Positions 11,693 to 22,431 of a stretch of 64,000 nt of DNA are shown one piece after another. This stretch comes from Pseudomonas poae (GTDB lineage: Bacteria; Pseudomonadota; Gammaproteobacteria; Pseudomonadales; Pseudomonadaceae): contig CP034537.1 of NCBI GenBank assembly GCA_004000515.1, forward strand, positions 2,866,001 through 2,930,000, read 5' to 3'. The position numbers and the translations under genes were made by a program. The notes beneath the pieces were generated by a model that ran no database searches, had not been told where the DNA came from, and saw only the letters and a program-made list of their open reading frames with translations. How positions within the stretch are numbered: position 1 is the stretch's first letter; the number at the start of each line of letters is the position of its first letter.

Positions 11693-12751
11693 GTGATTGA
11701 AGCAGATCGTCTGATCGCGGCCACCGGCCCGCGCGACCGTGAAGAAGTCCAGGACCGCGCCATCCGGCCCCTGAGCCTGGCTGAATATATCGGTCAACCT
11801 ACCGTGCGCGAGCAGATGGAGCTGTTTATCCAGGCCGCGCGCGGGCGCAGTGAATCCCTTGATCACACCCTGATCTTCGGCCCGCCGGGGCTGGGTAAAA
11901 CTACCCTGGCCAACATCATTGCCCAGGAAATGGGCGTGTCGATCAAGTCCACCTCCGGCCCAGTGCTGGAGCGGCCAGGCGACCTGGCGGCACTGCTGAC
12001 CAACCTTGAACCGCATGACGTGCTGTTTATCGACGAGATTCACCGGTTGTCGCCGATCGTCGAGGAAGTGCTGTACCCGGCGATGGAAGACTTTCAGCTC
12101 GACATCATGATTGGCGAAGGCCCGGCGGCGCGCTCGATCAAGCTCGACCTGCCACCGTTCACCCTGGTGGGTGCCACCACTCGCGCCGGCATGTTGACCA
12201 ACCCGTTGCGAGACCGTTTCGGCATCGTTCAACGTCTAGAGTTTTATAGCACCGCAGACTTGGCGACCATCGTCAGCCGTACGGCGAGCATTCTCGGCTT
12301 GCCCCTGGACCCGGAAGGCGCATTTGAAATCGCCCGTCGGGCCCGTGGCACGCCGCGAATCGCCAACCGCCTGCTGCGTCGTGTACGCGATTTTGCCGAA
12401 GTGCGGGCCAAGGGGCATATCACCAAGGCCGTGGCCGACCTGGCGCTGAACCTGCTGGATGTGGACGAGCATGGCTTCGATCACCAGGATCGACGTCTAC
12501 TCTTGACCATGATCGAGAAGTTCGACGGCGGCCCGGTGGGCGTCGACAGCCTCGCGGCGGCCATCAGCGAGGAGCGCCATACCATCGAGGATGTGCTGGA
12601 ACCGTACCTGATCCAGCAGGGCTACATCATGCGCACGCCACGGGGGCGGGTGGTGACGCGCCATGCCTATCTGCACTTCGGGTTAAACATTCCGTCACGA
12701 TTGGGTGAGATGCCCGTGGTAGACGAATTCCTCGATGCAGTGGACGATTAA
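11693..12751 (+). CDS. ruvB: Holliday junction branch migration ATPase RuvB
   Basis: AAA+ motor of 352 residues, starting at GTG immediately after the ruvA stop. Walker [10 protein letters not shown] is at 63-71, Walker [11 protein letters not shown] near 110-119, and sensor 1 and Arg-finger regions follow ([18 protein letters not shown]). The C-terminal winged helix reads [16 protein letters not shown]. It forms hexameric rings pumping DNA through RuvA-bound junctions. Confidence 0.97.
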   Translation: MIEADRLIAATGPRDREEVQDRAIRPLSLAEYIGQPTVREQMELFIQAARGRSESLDHTLIFGPPGLGKTTLANIIAQEMGVSIKSTSGPVLERPGDLAALLTNLEPHDVLFIDEIHRLSPIVEEVLYPAMEDFQLDIMIGEGPAARSIKLDLPPFTLVGATTRAGMLTNPLRDRFGIVQRLEFYSTADLATIVSRTASILGLPLDPEGAFEIARRARGTPRIANRLLRRVRDFAEVRAKGHITKAVADLALNLLDVDEHGFDHQDRRLLLTMIEKFDGGPVGVDSLAAAISEERHTIEDVLEPYLIQQGYIMRTPRGRVVTRHAYLHFGLNIPSRLGEMPVVDEFLDAVDD

Positions 12752-12889
12752 AAAGGTCACGCCAGTCGATTTATCTGGAGTTTGTGCTGTCCTAGTGGCT
12801 GGCGTCGTCATTCAGTCACTCGAAGTATTCTCGAGAATGAAAAAACAGTTGCCCAGCCAATTGGCAACCTGAGGAGTAAGCACTAGAGT

Positions 12890-13344
12890 ATGCGCGCGCA
12901 AAACGGGGATCAGTCGTTCGCACATCGCTGTCGCGTTTATTACGAGGACACCGATGCCGGCGGCATCGTGTATTACGTCAATTACCTCAAGTTCATGGAG
13001 CGGGCTCGAACCGAGCGGCTACGGGAGCTGGGCTTTGCCCAGTCCGAGTTGGCAGGGAGGACCTGTTATTCGTCGTGCACTCCAGCGAGGCGCGCTACCA
13101 CGCGCCGGCGCGGCTGGACGACGAGTTGTTGGTAAGCGCTGAAGTAATCGAATTGAACCGTGTCAGCCTGCGCTTTAAACAGCAGGTCAGGCGGGCAACG
13201 GATGCAACGCTGCTCTGTGAGGGGCAGTTCCTGGTGGCCTGTGTGCGCACCAATAGTTTGAAACCCCGGGCCATTCCCGAAGCTCTACGTGCGGCCTTTG
13301 CCGACGTAAGCGGCGCGGGTAAACAATCAAAGCAGGAGATTTAG
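12890..13344 (+). CDS. ybgC: Tol-Pal system acyl-CoA thioesterase YbgC (one-base break)
   Basis: Hot-dog thioesterase, first gene of the tol-pal cluster. The active-site region [21 protein letters not shown] carries the catalytic Asp. The G run at 13059-13060 is one base short; adding a G joins the first frame to the second, giving ...[20 protein letters not shown], the expected continuation, and about 151 residues. It ends one base before tolQ, so it belongs to the same operon. Its link to Tol-Pal function is not fully understood. Confidence 0.92.
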
Positions 13345-13345
13345 C

Positions 13346-14041
13346 GTGGAACCTACCGTCGTCGACCATTCCTCCATGTGGAGCCTGGTCAGCAATGCCA
13401 GTGTTGTGGTTCAACTGGTCATGCTGACCCTGGTAGCCGCATCGGTTACCTCTTGGGTCATGATTTTTCAGCGCAGCAACCTGCTGCGTGCCGGTCGACG
13501 TGCCCTGGAGAGCTTTGAAGAGCGCTTCTGGTCGGGTATCGACCTTTCCAAGCTGTACCGTCAGGCCGGCAGCAACCCGGACCCGGATTCGGGCGTCGAG
13601 CAGATCTTCCGCGCTGGCTTCAAGGAATTCTCCCGTCTGCGCCAGCAGCCAGGCGTTGACCCGGAAGCGGTGATGGAAGGCGTGGCCCGTGCCATGCGCG
13701 TTGCCATCTCCCGTGAAGAAGAAAAACTGGAGCAGAGCCTGCCGTTCCTCGCCACCGTTGGTTCCGTGAGCCCGTACATCGGTCTGTTCGGTACCGTATG
13801 GGGCATCATGAACTCCTTCCGCGGCCTGGCCCAGGCCCAGCAAGCGACCCTGGCCACCGTGGCCCCGGGTATCGCCGAAGCCCTGATCGCCACCGCGATC
13901 GGCCTGTTCGCTGCTATCCCGGCAGTAATCGCCTACAACCGTTTTGCCGCTCGCGGCGAAAACCTGATTGGCCGTTACTACACCTTCGCCGATGAATTCC
14001 AGGCGATCCTGCACCGTAAAGTGCACACCAGCGAAGAATAA
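13346..14041 (+). CDS. tolQ: Tol-Pal energising protein TolQ
   Basis: MotA/ExbB-type inner-membrane proton channel subunit, 231 residues, GTG start with AGGAG upstream. Three membrane helices lie near 18-40, 133-158 (YIGLFGTVWGIMNSF) and 170-195 (ATAIGLFAAIPAVIAYNRF). With TolR it converts the proton gradient into TolA movement during constriction of the outer membrane at division. It lies between ybgC and tolR. Confidence 0.97.
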   Translation: MEPTVVDHSSMWSLVSNASVVVQLVMLTLVAASVTSWVMIFQRSNLLRAGRRALESFEERFWSGIDLSKLYRQAGSNPDPDSGVEQIFRAGFKEFSRLRQQPGVDPEAVMEGVARAMRVAISREEEKLEQSLPFLATVGSVSPYIGLFGTVWGIMNSFRGLAQAQQATLATVAPGIAEALIATAIGLFAAIPAVIAYNRFAARGENLIGRYYTFADEFQAILHRKVHTSEE

Positions 14042-14055
14042 GCAGGTACTCCCCG

Positions 14056-14517
14056 ATGGCTTTAATCACTCGAGCTCGAACCAAGCGCAAGCCGGTCGCC
14101 GAGATGAACGTAGTGCCTTACATCGACGTGATGCTGGTGCTGCTGGTTATCTTCATGGTGACCGCGCCGATGCTCAACCAGGGTGTAAAGGTTGATCTGC
14201 CCAAGGTTTCCAGCGAAGCCTTGCCCCAGGACAACAACACCCAGGTGCTGACCATTTCGATCAAGTCCGACAAGACCTATTACTGGAACCTTGGCAGCGA
14301 AGTCGACACTCAGAAGCAGCAGGACAAGGCCCTGACCTTGCCGGCGATGACTGATGCCGTGACCAAGATCATTCGCTCGGGCAACGAAGGCGGCAAGCAC
14401 ACCCAAGTCTTCATCCGTGGTGACAAGGCGGTCGACTACGGCTCCGTCATGGGTGCCATGGGCGGGCTGCAGAAGGCCGGCGTCGGTAACGTTGGCTTGA
14501 TTACCGAGGCGCCCTGA
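14056..14517 (+). CDS. tolR: Tol-Pal protein TolR (ExbD family)
   Basis: 153 residues. The single N-terminal helix contains the proton-path aspartate in PYIDVMLVLLVIFMV (Asp24). A periplasmic domain follows that is somewhat longer than in E. coli (insert around KQQDKALTLPAMTDAV), the usual Pseudomonas form. The stop overlaps the tolA start (ATGA), so the two are coupled. Confidence 0.96.
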   Translation: MALITRARTKRKPVAEMNVVPYIDVMLVLLVIFMVTAPMLNQGVKVDLPKVSSEALPQDNNTQVLTISIKSDKTYYWNLGSEVDTQKQQDKALTLPAMTDAVTKIIRSGNEGGKHTQVFIRGDKAVDYGSVMGAMGGLQKAGVGNVGLITEAP

Positions 14518-15591
14518 TGCAGCAACAGCGAGAGCCGTCCGCCTCGGAAAGCTACTTCTGGCCTAGCGTTTGGGCAATTGCCCTGCACGTCCTGGTGTTT
14601 GGCATGCTGTTCGTCAGCTTTGCCATGACCCCGGACTTGCCGCCAGCCAAGCCGATCGTGCAGGCGACCCTGTATCAGCTGAAATCGAAAAGTCAGGCCA
14701 CCACCCAGACCAATCAGAAGATTGCGGGTGAGGCTCAGAAGTCGGCTGCGCGCCAGACTGAAGTCGAGCAGATGGAACAGAAGAAGGTCGAGCAGGAAGC
14801 GGTGAAGGCTGCTGCGGAACAAAAGAAAGAAGAGGCGGCTCAAAAGGCCGAGGAATCGAAAAAGGCTGACGAAGCGAAGAAGGCCGACGAGGCGAAAAAG
14901 GCTGATGAAGCCAAGAAAGCCGAGAAAGCTGCCGAAGCTAAAAAAGCCGAAGAGAAACAATTGGCTGATATAGCCAAGAAGAAGTCTGAAGAAGAAGCCA
15001 AAAAAGCGGCTGAAGAAGAGGCCAAGAAACAGGCCGCTGAAGACGCCAAGAAAAAAGATTGTCGAAGACGCGAAGAAGAAAGCCGCCGAAGACGCCAAGA
15101 AAAAAGCTGAAGCAGACGAGGCGAAGAAGAAAGTCGCCGACGACGCGAAGAAGAAAGCTGCCGCCGACGCCCAGAAGAAAAAGGCCCAGGAAGCAGCGCG
15201 TAAATCCGCCGAAGAGAAAAAGGCCCAGGCCTTGGCAGATTTGCTCTCCGACACGCCGCAGCGTCAGCAGGCCTTGGCCGATGAACGTGGTGATGAAGTC
15301 GCGGGCAGTTTCGACGACCTGATCCGGGCGCGGGCAGCAGAGGGCTGGACACGTCCACCTTCGGCACGCAAAGGCATGACAGTAGTGCTGCAGATCGGCA
15401 TGTTGCCGGACGGTACGGTGACTTCGGTCAGCGTGTCCAAGTCCAGTGGTGACGGTTCGTTCGACAGTTCGGCGGTTGCCGCGGTCAAGAACATTGGCCG
15501 GTTGACCGAGATGCAGGGAATGAAACCAAGCGACTTCGCTCCCTATCGTTCATTCAAGATGACATTCACACCTGAGGATCTAGCCTTGTGA
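14517..15591 (+). CDS. tolA: Tol-Pal protein TolA (one-base break in A run)
   Basis: Inner-membrane anchor (helix at about 15-37) plus a very long Lys/Ala/Glu helix ([16 protein letters not shown] repeats from about residue 75 to 230) and a C-terminal domain (about 240-357) that binds TolB/Pal. The A run at 15051-15056 has one extra base. With five A the frame reads [17 protein letters not shown] and joins the C-terminal domain ([20 protein letters not shown]). The repeat-rich helix may vary in length between strains. Overlaps tolB by four bases. Confidence 0.94.
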
Positions 15592-16890
15592 GAAACCTTC
15601 TTCGAGGAATGCTTGTCGTTATTTGCTGTATGGCAGGGATAGCGGCGGCGGATGAAAAGAACATCCTGGTCACCAGCGGTAGTGATCGGGCTACCCCGAT
15701 CGCGGTAGTACCGTTCGGTTGGCAGGGCGGCAGCGTGCTGCCGGACGACATGGCCCAGATCGTCAGTGACGACCTGCGCAACTCCGGCTACTACGCGCCG
15801 ATTCCGAAAGGCAACATGATCAGCCAGCCGAACCAGGCCAGCGAAGTTGTGTTCCGTGACTGGAAGGCCGTTGGCGCCCAGTACCTGATGGTCGGCAATA
15901 TCGTGCCGGCCGGCGGTCGCCTGCAGATCCAGTACACGTTGTTCAACGTGGCCACCGAGCAGCAGGTCCTGACCGGCAGCGTATCGGGCACCGCCGAACA
16001 GCTGCGCGACATGGCCCACTACATCTCGGACCAATCGTTTGAAAAGCTCACCGGTATCAAGGGTGCTTTCTCGACGCGTCTGTTGTACGTAACGGCTGAG
16101 CGTTTCTCCGTAGACAATACTCGTTACACTTTGCAGCGTTCGGACTATGACGGTGCACGGGCTGTAACTTTGCTGCAATCGCGCGAGCCAATCCTGTCGC
16201 CGCGTTTTTGCGCCGGACGGCAAGCGTATTGCCTACGTATCCTTTGAGCAGAAGCGTCCGCGCATCTTCGTCCAGCACATCGATACTGGCCGTCGTGAGC
16301 AGATCACCAACTTCGAAGGCCTCAACGGTGCACCAGCCTGGTCGCCGGATGGTTCGCGCCTGGCATTCGTGCTGTCTAAAGACGGTAACCCTGATATCTA
16401 CGTGATGAACATGGCTTCGCGCCAGATCAGCCGTGTTACCAGCGGCCCAGGCATCAACACCGAGCCGTTCTGGGGTAAGGATGGTTCGACCATCTACTTC
16501 ACCTCCGACCGGGGCGGCAAGCCACAGATTTATAAAACAAGCGTGGGTGGCGGTGGCGCGGAACGCGTGACCTTTATTGGTAACTACAACGCCAACCCTA
16601 AGCTTTCGGCTGATGAAAAGACGTTGGTGATGATTCACCGTCAGGATGGTTTCACTAATTTCCGGGTTGCGGCCCAGGATTTGCAGCGTGGAACAGTAAA
16701 AATCCTTACAGATACCAACCTTGATGAGTCAGCCACTGTTGCGCCCAACGGCACCATGGTAATCTACGCCACCCGCCAGCAGGGCCGGGGAGTCTTGATG
16801 CTCGTGTCCATTAATGGACGCGTAAGGCTCCCACTTCCTACCGCTCAAGGCGAAGTCAGAGAACCATCCTGGTCCCCTTACCTGAACTGA
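15588..16890 (+). CDS. tolB: Tol-Pal periplasmic beta-propeller TolB (one-base break)
   Basis: Signal peptide at about 1-21 (cleavage near AAA-DEKN), an alpha/beta N-terminal domain that binds TolA, then a six-bladed propeller with blade motifs such as [23 protein letters not shown]. The T run at 16205-16209 has one extra base; with four T the sequence reads [18 protein letters not shown], a perfect propeller blade, giving about 433 residues. GTG start inside the tolA end. The gene is essential or important in pseudomonads, which argues for a sequence error. Confidence 0.94.
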
Positions 16891-16942
16891 CGCGGCGCTA
16901 CAAGATTTGCTTAACACACTGGGGTTCATTAGGAGTTTCACG

Positions 16943-17443
16943 ATGGAAATGCTGAAGTTTGGTAAGTTTGCTGCTCTGGCTCTGGCTCTGTCCGTAGCCG
17001 TTGGTTGCTCGTCTAAAGGCGGCGACAATGCCGGTGAAGGCGCAGCTGTTGATCCAAACGCTGGTTACGGCGCTAACACTGGTGCTGTTGACGGCTCCCT
17101 GAGCGAAGAAGCTGCTCTGCGCGCTATCACCACTTTCTACTTCGAATACGACAGTTCGGACCTGAAGCCAGAAGCCATGCGCGCTCTGGACGTTCACGCG
17201 AAGGACCTGAAAGCTAACGGCGCTCGCGTTGTTCTGGAAGGTAACACTGACGAACGTGGTACTCGTGAGTACAACATGGCACTGGGCGAGCGTCGTGCGA
17301 AAGCCGTTCAGCGCTACCTGGTACTGCAAGGTGTTGCTCCAGGCCAACTGGAACTGGTTTCCTACGGTAAAGAGCGTCCAGTTGCTACTGGCCACGACGA
17401 GCAGTCCTGGGCTCAAAACCGTCGCGTCGAACTGCGTAAGTAA
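16943..17443 (+). CDS. pal: peptidoglycan-associated lipoprotein Pal (OprL)
   Basis: 166-residue outer-membrane lipoprotein. The lipobox VAVGC places the lipidated Cys at residue 22. The OmpA-like domain (about 60-166) has the peptidoglycan-binding signature [23 protein letters not shown] 16943 with AGGAG is preferred to the longer frame. It binds TolB and diaminopimelate in the wall. Confidence 0.97.
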   Translation: MEMLKFGKFAALALALSVAVGCSSKGGDNAGEGAAVDPNAGYGANTGAVDGSLSEEAALRAITTFYFEYDSSDLKPEAMRALDVHAKDLKANGARVVLEGNTDERGTREYNMALGERRAKAVQRYLVLQGVAPGQLELVSYGKERPVATGHDEQSWAQNRRVELRK

Positions 17444-17449
17444 TTCGTC

Positions 17450-18281
17450 ATGCGAACGTGCCGTCGTGCTCTAACTGTATTGGCTCTCAGCCTCGCACCG
17501 CTTGCGGTGTGGGCTGCGGTTCCTGTGGAAGATAGCAACTCTGGCTATAACAATAGCGGGAGCAGTTATCCGCCAGCGGGTTATGGCACGAACGGCGCCT
17601 ATGCTGGGGGCGGCTACGTCCGCCCCCCTCGGCACAGGGCGAACTGTTCAACCAGCTGCAACGTATGCAGGATCAATTGTCCCAGCAACAAGGCACGATT
17701 GAGGTTCTGCAGAATCAAGTGAACCAGCTGAAGCAAGAAGGCCTGGAGCGTTACCAGGATCTTGATCGACGCATTGGAGCCGGTGTTCAACCTGCCGCAA
17801 CTCCTGATAATTCTTCTACCGGTGGTGCGCCAAGTGCCGCCGCCGGTGGTGCAGCAGCAGGGGCGGCTGCCAGCCAAGCCCCTGCTGCCAGCAGCGAACC
17901 GGGTGATCCGGCGAAGGAAAAACTGTATTACGACGCAGCCTTCGACCTGATCAAGGCCAAGGATTTCGATAAAGCCAGCCAGGCATTTACCGCTTTCCTG
18001 CGTAAATACCCCAACAGCCAGTACGCGGGCAACGCCCAATATTGGCTGGTGAGGTGAACCTGGCCAAGGGTGATCTGCAAGCAGCCGGCCAGGCATTTGC
18101 CAAGGTCAGCCAGTTGTACCCCAAGCATGCCAAGGTACCGGACTCGCTGTACAAACTCGCTGACGTAGAGCGCCGCCTGGGTCATACCGACAAGGTCAAA
18201 GGCATTCTGCAGCAAGTGGTTGCCCAATATCCGGGTACCTCGGCTGCGCAGTTGGCACAACGGGATCTGCAGCGCTTGTAA
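17450..18281 (+). CDS. cpoB: cell division coordinator CpoB / YbgF (two one-base breaks)
   Basis: Periplasmic partner of TolA that couples wall synthesis and outer-membrane constriction. Signal peptide at about 1-22, a coiled-coil segment (MQDQLSQQQGTIEVLQNQVN), an Ala/Gly-rich linker, then TPR repeats (AFDLIKAKDFDKASQAFTAF; AQYWLGEVNLAKGDLQ). The C run at 17623-17628 is one short of the expected seven, and GG at 18048-18049 should be GGG. Both corrections restore a continuous protein of about 277 residues. Last gene of the tol-pal cluster, 6 bp after pal. Confidence 0.92.
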
Positions 18282-18302
18282 GCAGTGCAGCCCGTTTAGA
18301 AG

Positions 18303-18329
18303 AAACCCGCGCCTGGCGCGGGTTTTTTC
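18303..18329 (+). terminator. terminator closing the tol-pal operon
   Basis: AAACCCGCGCC / GGCGCGGGTTT hairpin followed by a T run. Confidence 0.88.
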
Positions 18330-18444
18330 GTTAGAATCCACGCCCTTTATGAAACACGCTCCTTGGGGTCTACGCGTTGGCGGGATCCCATGAAGTGCCT
18401 GACGGAGGCGGACAGCCTGTTTAGCTGTTACGCCCGTGGCGACT

Positions 18445-19092
18445 ATGCAAGACACATTACGCATCACCGAAGTTTTTTACTCGTTGCAGGGTGAAACGCG
18501 AACCGCTGGCCTGCCCACAGTATTTGTGCGCTTGACCGGCTGTCCTTTGCGTTGCCAATACTGCGACAGCGCCTACGCCTTCAGTGGCGGCACCGTGCGC
18601 ACTCTTGATGACATCCTGCAGCAGGTTGCCGGTTACCGCCCGCGCTACGTCTGCGTGACCGGCGGCGAGCCCCTGGCCCAGCCTAATGCCATTCCATTAC
18701 TCAAGCAGCTGTGTGACGCCGGTTATGAAGTGTCCCTGGAAACCAGTGGTGCTTTGGATATTTCCGCGGTAGACCCGCGCGTCAGCCGCGTGGTCGACCT
18801 CAAGACCCCCGGCTCCAAGGAATCGCACCGCAATCTTTACGAGAACATGGACTTGCTGACGGCCAACGATCAGGTCAAGTTCGTTATCTGTTCCCGTGAC
18901 GATTACGACTGGGCGAGTTCCAAGCTCATCCAGTACGGCCTGGATCGTCGCGCCGGCGAGGTGCTGTTCTCTCCTAGTCACCACGACCTGAACGCGCGCG
19001 ATCTCGCCGATTGGGTGGTTGCGGACAATCTACCAGTGCGCCTGCAATTGCAGTTGCACAAATACCTTTGGAACGATGAGCCAGGACGCTGA
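18445..19092 (+). CDS. queE: 7-carboxy-7-deazaguanine synthase QueE
   Basis: Radical-SAM enzyme converting carboxytetrahydropterin to CDG in queuosine/preQ0 synthesis. 215 residues from ATG 18445 (an in-frame GTG lies nine bases earlier). The cluster motif CPLRCQYC places the three cysteines at 33, 37 and 40; TGGEPLAQ is the SAM-binding GGE motif. The stop overlaps the region of queC translation start, so the two are coupled. Confidence 0.95.
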   Translation: MQDTLRITEVFYSLQGETRTAGLPTVFVRLTGCPLRCQYCDSAYAFSGGTVRTLDDILQQVAGYRPRYVCVTGGEPLAQPNAIPLLKQLCDAGYEVSLETSGALDISAVDPRVSRVVDLKTPGSKESHRNLYENMDLLTANDQVKFVICSRDDYDWASSKLIQYGLDRRAGEVLFSPSHHDLNARDLADWVVADNLPVRLQLQLHKYLWNDEPGR

Positions 19093-19093
19093 C

Positions 19094-19783
19094 ATGACTG
19101 AACAAACCAACGATCAAAAACGCGCTGTAATCCTGCTGTCCGGTGGCCTCGACTCCGCCACCGTGGTGGCTATGGCGCAAGCCGAAGGCTACAGCTGCTA
19201 CACCATGAGCTTCGACTACGGCCAGCGCCACCGCGCCGAGTTGAACGCCGCTTCGCGCGTCGCTCGCGACATGGGTGTGGTCGAGCACAAGGTGATCGGC
19301 CTGAACCTCAATGGCATCGGTGGCTCCGCGCTTACCGACAGCAGCATCGATGTGCCTGAAACGCCGGGCGAAGGCATTCCGGTCACCTACGTGCCTGCGC
19401 GTAACACCGTCTTCCTGTCCCTCGCCCTTGGCTGGGCAGAAGTGCTCAATGCGCGTGACATCTTTATCGGCGTCAACGCTGTGGACTATTCCGGCTACCC
19501 GGACTGCCGACCAGAGTTTGTCGAGTCGTTCGAGCGCATGGCCAACCTGGCGACAAAGGCCGGTGTAGAAGGGCAGGGCTTCCGCATCCTGGCGCCGCTG
19601 CAAAACCTGAGCAAGGCCGATATCGTGAAGGCTGGTGTAGGACTTGGCGTCGATTATTCGCTGACTGTTTCCTGCTACCAGGCAGACGATGACGGCCGTG
19701 CTTGTGGGAAATGCGACAGCTGCCGACTGCGTGCAGAAGGCTTCCAAGCGGCCGGAATTACTGACCCAACGCGTTATTTCTGA
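19094..19783 (+). CDS. queC: 7-cyano-7-deazaguanine synthase QueC
   Basis: ATP-dependent conversion of CDG to preQ0. 229 residues, PP-loop SGGLDS at 16-21, and a zinc-binding cysteine set near the end ([20 protein letters not shown]). ATG 19094 is 2 bp after the queE stop; an ATG at 19076 is also in frame. It is the last protein gene of the conserved aspS-to-tRNA block. Confidence 0.96.
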   Translation: MTEQTNDQKRAVILLSGGLDSATVVAMAQAEGYSCYTMSFDYGQRHRAELNAASRVARDMGVVEHKVIGLNLNGIGGSALTDSSIDVPETPGEGIPVTYVPARNTVFLSLALGWAEVLNARDIFIGVNAVDYSGYPDCRPEFVESFERMANLATKAGVEGQGFRILAPLQNLSKADIVKAGVGLGVDYSLTVSCYQADDDGRACGKCDSCRLRAEGFQAAGITDPTRYF

Positions 19784-19846
19784 TTTATTTTAAATAAGGT
19801 GTTGAATAATCCTTAGAAATCAGTATTATACGCGCCACCACACAGC

Positions 19847-19922
19847 GGGTCGTTAGCTCAGTTGGTAGAGCAGTTGGCTTTTAACCAATTGGTCGTAGGT
19901 TCGAATCCCACACGACCCACCA
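19847..19922 (+). tRNA. tRNA-Lys (anticodon UUU)
   Basis: 76 nt including an encoded CCA end. The acceptor GGGTCGT pairs with ACGACCC, the D arm is GCTC/GAGC, the anticodon loop is CUUUUAA, and the T arm GTAGGTTCGAATCCCAC has the standard GTTCGA loop. In P. aeruginosa the tRNA-Lys next to queC is a well-known integration site of PAPI-1-type islands. Confidence 0.98.
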
Positions 19923-20228
19923 TTTTTGGCGGTTTAGAAAATCCGGAAGGCCCACGTAAGTGAGGATTTCCGGGTTTTTTTTGCCTGCGATTTAGTGGCT
20001 GTGGTGTCGGAGGTTGCGCAAAAGCCGATTCAACCTGTCAGGCGTGCGGCGAGTTTGTTCACGTTGACGTGGCCCTGATGATATGAAAATAAGTCCACTC
20101 GCTCGCCTGTGCAGCAGTCGCCACTGCATCGCCACTGATGCCAGTGCATGTATCCTTGGTTGCCGGCCATATAGGCCAAAAGGTACCCAGGAGAGGCGAA
20201 TGGCCGTAACTGTGCGAGTGTCGGGTGT
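19923..20228. other. 306-bp spacer after tRNA-Lys
   Basis: It holds the terminator above and the upstream region of the phosphatase gene. No second copy of the tRNA 3' end (an attachment-site duplicate) is visible here or elsewhere in the window by eye. Confidence 0.5.
19943..19984 (+). terminator. terminator after tRNA-Lys
   Basis: CCGGAA (19943-19948) pairs with TTCCGG (19968-19973), followed by a run of T. Confidence 0.65.
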
Positions 20229-21135
20229 ATGAAGCATGTCAGGCTGATACGTCATGGAGAAAGTGCTGCCAATGCTGGTGAGCCCAGCCGGGATCACGCG
20301 AGCATCCCTCTTACGGTAAGGGGTGTCGAACAGGCGCATCAGGTGGCGTGTTCCTTTGATCATGCTCCCGGCCTGGTCGTTGCCTCGCCGTTTTCCCGGG
20401 CCCAGTCAACCGCTATGGCTACAGTAGCGAGGTATCCGGCGATTCGGCTCGAGACGTGGCCCATTCACGAATTTACTTACCTTGAGCCCGCACGGTGCGT
20501 TAACACCACTGTGGCTCAGCGGCGGGCTTGGGTCGATGAGTATTGGGTCAGGTCAGACCCGGCGTTTACGGATGGTGCAGGCGCTGAATCCTTCCTGGAT
20601 TTTTTTGTGCAGGGCTCGGTCTTTCCTGGAGCGACTGGCAGCGCACCCTGCCGATGACATTGCGGTGTTTTCCCATGGGCAATTCATCAATGCTGTCGCT
20701 TGGCTGATCGAGCGCAAGCCGCAGGGTATTGATGGTCGAGCTATGGCCGACTGGCGTGAATACGAAATCCAGAACCCTGTGCCTAACGGTTGCGGCTACA
20801 GGTTGTCCTGGTCCGCAGGCGAGACGGTTTGGATGAAAGCCCTGCCGCTCTCTGCTCGAGACGTGTGCGAGGTGTTGCGCGAGGTTGCCTGGGGGCGGCG
20901 CGTGATGACCAGGGTGGGGCGGATGTCCGATAGCGATCACCTTGACGTTGAAGTCGGCGGTTGGCGTATGTCGATCTACAGCAGCTGCGGTGAACTCGAC
21001 TTCTGCCAAACCTGCATTAGCCCCGATGGGCGGCGCTGGTCGTTTGATTCGGGTGCCCGCTATGGGACTGATCCCGTGGCGTTGCTATCGACTTGGGAGC
21101 ACAAAACACTCGGGGATTTGCTGAAGAGTCTTTAG
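20229..21135 (+). CDS. histidine phosphatase fused to a small C-terminal domain (one-base break)
   Basis: The N-terminal part is a phosphoglycerate-mutase-like phosphatase: RHGES at residues 8-12 (phospho-accepting His9), PFSRAQST, and FSHGQF as the second catalytic His. One extra base in the T run 20600-20606 or the GGG at 20612-20614 splits it. After correction the frame runs on into about 100 residues (LPLSARDVCEVLREVAWGRR ... SPDGRRWSFDSG ... DPVALLSTWEHKTL) that resemble a standalone Pseudomonas domain of unknown function (DUF7693, name from memory). An internal ATG at 20833 could be a separate start if a stop has been lost. Substrate unknown. Confidence 0.78.
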
Positions 21136-21151
21136 GTGGGGCGCGCTTACT

Positions 21152-21188
21152 GAAAGCCACACGTGGGTGTGGCTTTCCGGATTTTTTT
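21152..21188 (+). terminator. terminator after the phosphatase gene
   Basis: GAAAGCCACAC and GTGTGGCTTTC pair tightly, followed by CGG and a T run. Confidence 0.85.
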
Positions 21189-21413
21189 GCCTGTGGATTG
21201 GCTCGGTTCTTGAGCGCTTAAAATATCTCCAGGGAATATAGTATTTACAGAAACGTATTCATGGCTTATAAAATGACCAATAACACAAAGTGAAATACAA
21301 AATCAATTCACCTGTGAAAATAACATTTCCAAATGAATAAATGGAAAATTCTGCCCTTCATTGAATGATGGCGCTTGCCGTCCTTTTGCTCCCACCAAGC
21401 TCGGGTACCTTGC

Positions 21414-22431
21414 ATGACCACTCTCAAAGCCTTCACCAGAAACCTCCTGTTATCAGCCTCGCTGCTGGTCGGTGGCCTTGGCGCCACTGCCACTCAAGCC
21501 GCGACGCCTGCGCCTGTCACCTATGGTGGCTCGACCTGGTTCAGCAGCTTTCCGGTCTGGGTGGGCATTGATAAAGGTATCTTCAAAAGAATGGCCTGGA
21601 CGTTAAGTGGCAGCTCTTTGGTACCTCGTCGAGCCGGATGAGCGCAATGGTGTCCGGTAATCTGGACTTCGCCGCGTCCAGCGCGATTCCTGCGTTGTCC
21701 TTGATGGCGGCGGGCAGCAAGTCGTTCGAGGTGGTCTCGGAGCCGGATTCCTTCGTGACCGTGCAGGGAGTGTTCACCAACGGCGAGATCAAGGACATCG
21801 CCAGCCTCAAGGGCAAGAAGATCGGCGTCACTTACGCATCAAGCGGACACATTCTCATCCTTGACCTGCTCAAACAAGCGCAGATGGACCCGAACAAGGA
21901 CGTGATGCTGCTGAACATGCCGACCCAGGAAATGCCGGCTGCCCTCAAAACCGGGCAAATCGATGCTGCCGTCGCGTGGTCGCCAACCTTCAACATCCTG
22001 CAACAGCAGGGCAGCACGCTGCTGGCCGATGACACCCAGTTCAGCCTCTACAAGCAATTCAAGATCGGCACCGGGCCGGACATCCTGATCGCAAGCCGCG
22101 CCTACACCAAAGAGCATCCGAAGGAAGCCCAAGCGTTTGTGGACAGCTACATGGAGGCGATCGCGTTCATCAAGGCAAACCCGGAGGAGGCGGCGAAGTC
22201 CATCACCGAGTTGACCAAGCTACCGGTGGAAGAACAGCTCAAGACCATTAACGCCATCGAATGGCATGACCTGGCCGACCAGAAAAAACCTTGATCGAGA
22301 CCCAGAGCTTCCAGCACGGCCTCAACCAATTGGCGGCCTTCATGGTGGAGAACAAGCAGCTGTCCAAGGTCCCGGCCGTGGATGACTGGTTCAACACCTC
22401 GTTCGTCAGTCATGCAGAGATCCGTCCATGA
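21414..22431 (+). CDS. ABC transporter substrate-binding protein, TauA/SsuA/NMT1-like (two one-base breaks)
   Basis: Periplasmic binding protein with a signal peptide at about 1-29 (LLLSASLLVGGLGATATQAA). The family core reads TWFSSFPVWVGIDKGIFKRMGLDV, then GNLDFAASSAIPALSLMAAG and ASLKGKKIGVTYASSGH. GG at 21593-21594 should be GGG, and the A run at 22283-22288 is one base short; corrected length is about 339 residues. The class imports sulfonates, nitrate/cyanate-like or pyrimidine compounds; context with N-demethylating enzymes suggests an N-methylated ligand, but this is inference. The upstream 200 bp are AT-rich and may hold the promoter. Overlaps the permease start. Confidence 0.87.

Noticed and set aside
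15051..15056. Programmed frameshifting at the A run in tolA
   Set aside because: A-run slippage is a known mechanism, but the same kind of break occurs in dozens of unrelated genes here, so a sequencing error is the simpler reading.
14436..15254. Ser/Phe/Leu-rich open frame antisense to tolA looking like a membrane protein
   Set aside because: It is the complement of the Lys/Ala/Glu repeat in TolA; repeat composition alone creates it.
19847..19922. Possible integrated island at tRNA-Lys
   Set aside because: No integrase, no duplicated tRNA end and no mobility genes are visible, so only a variable region is claimed.
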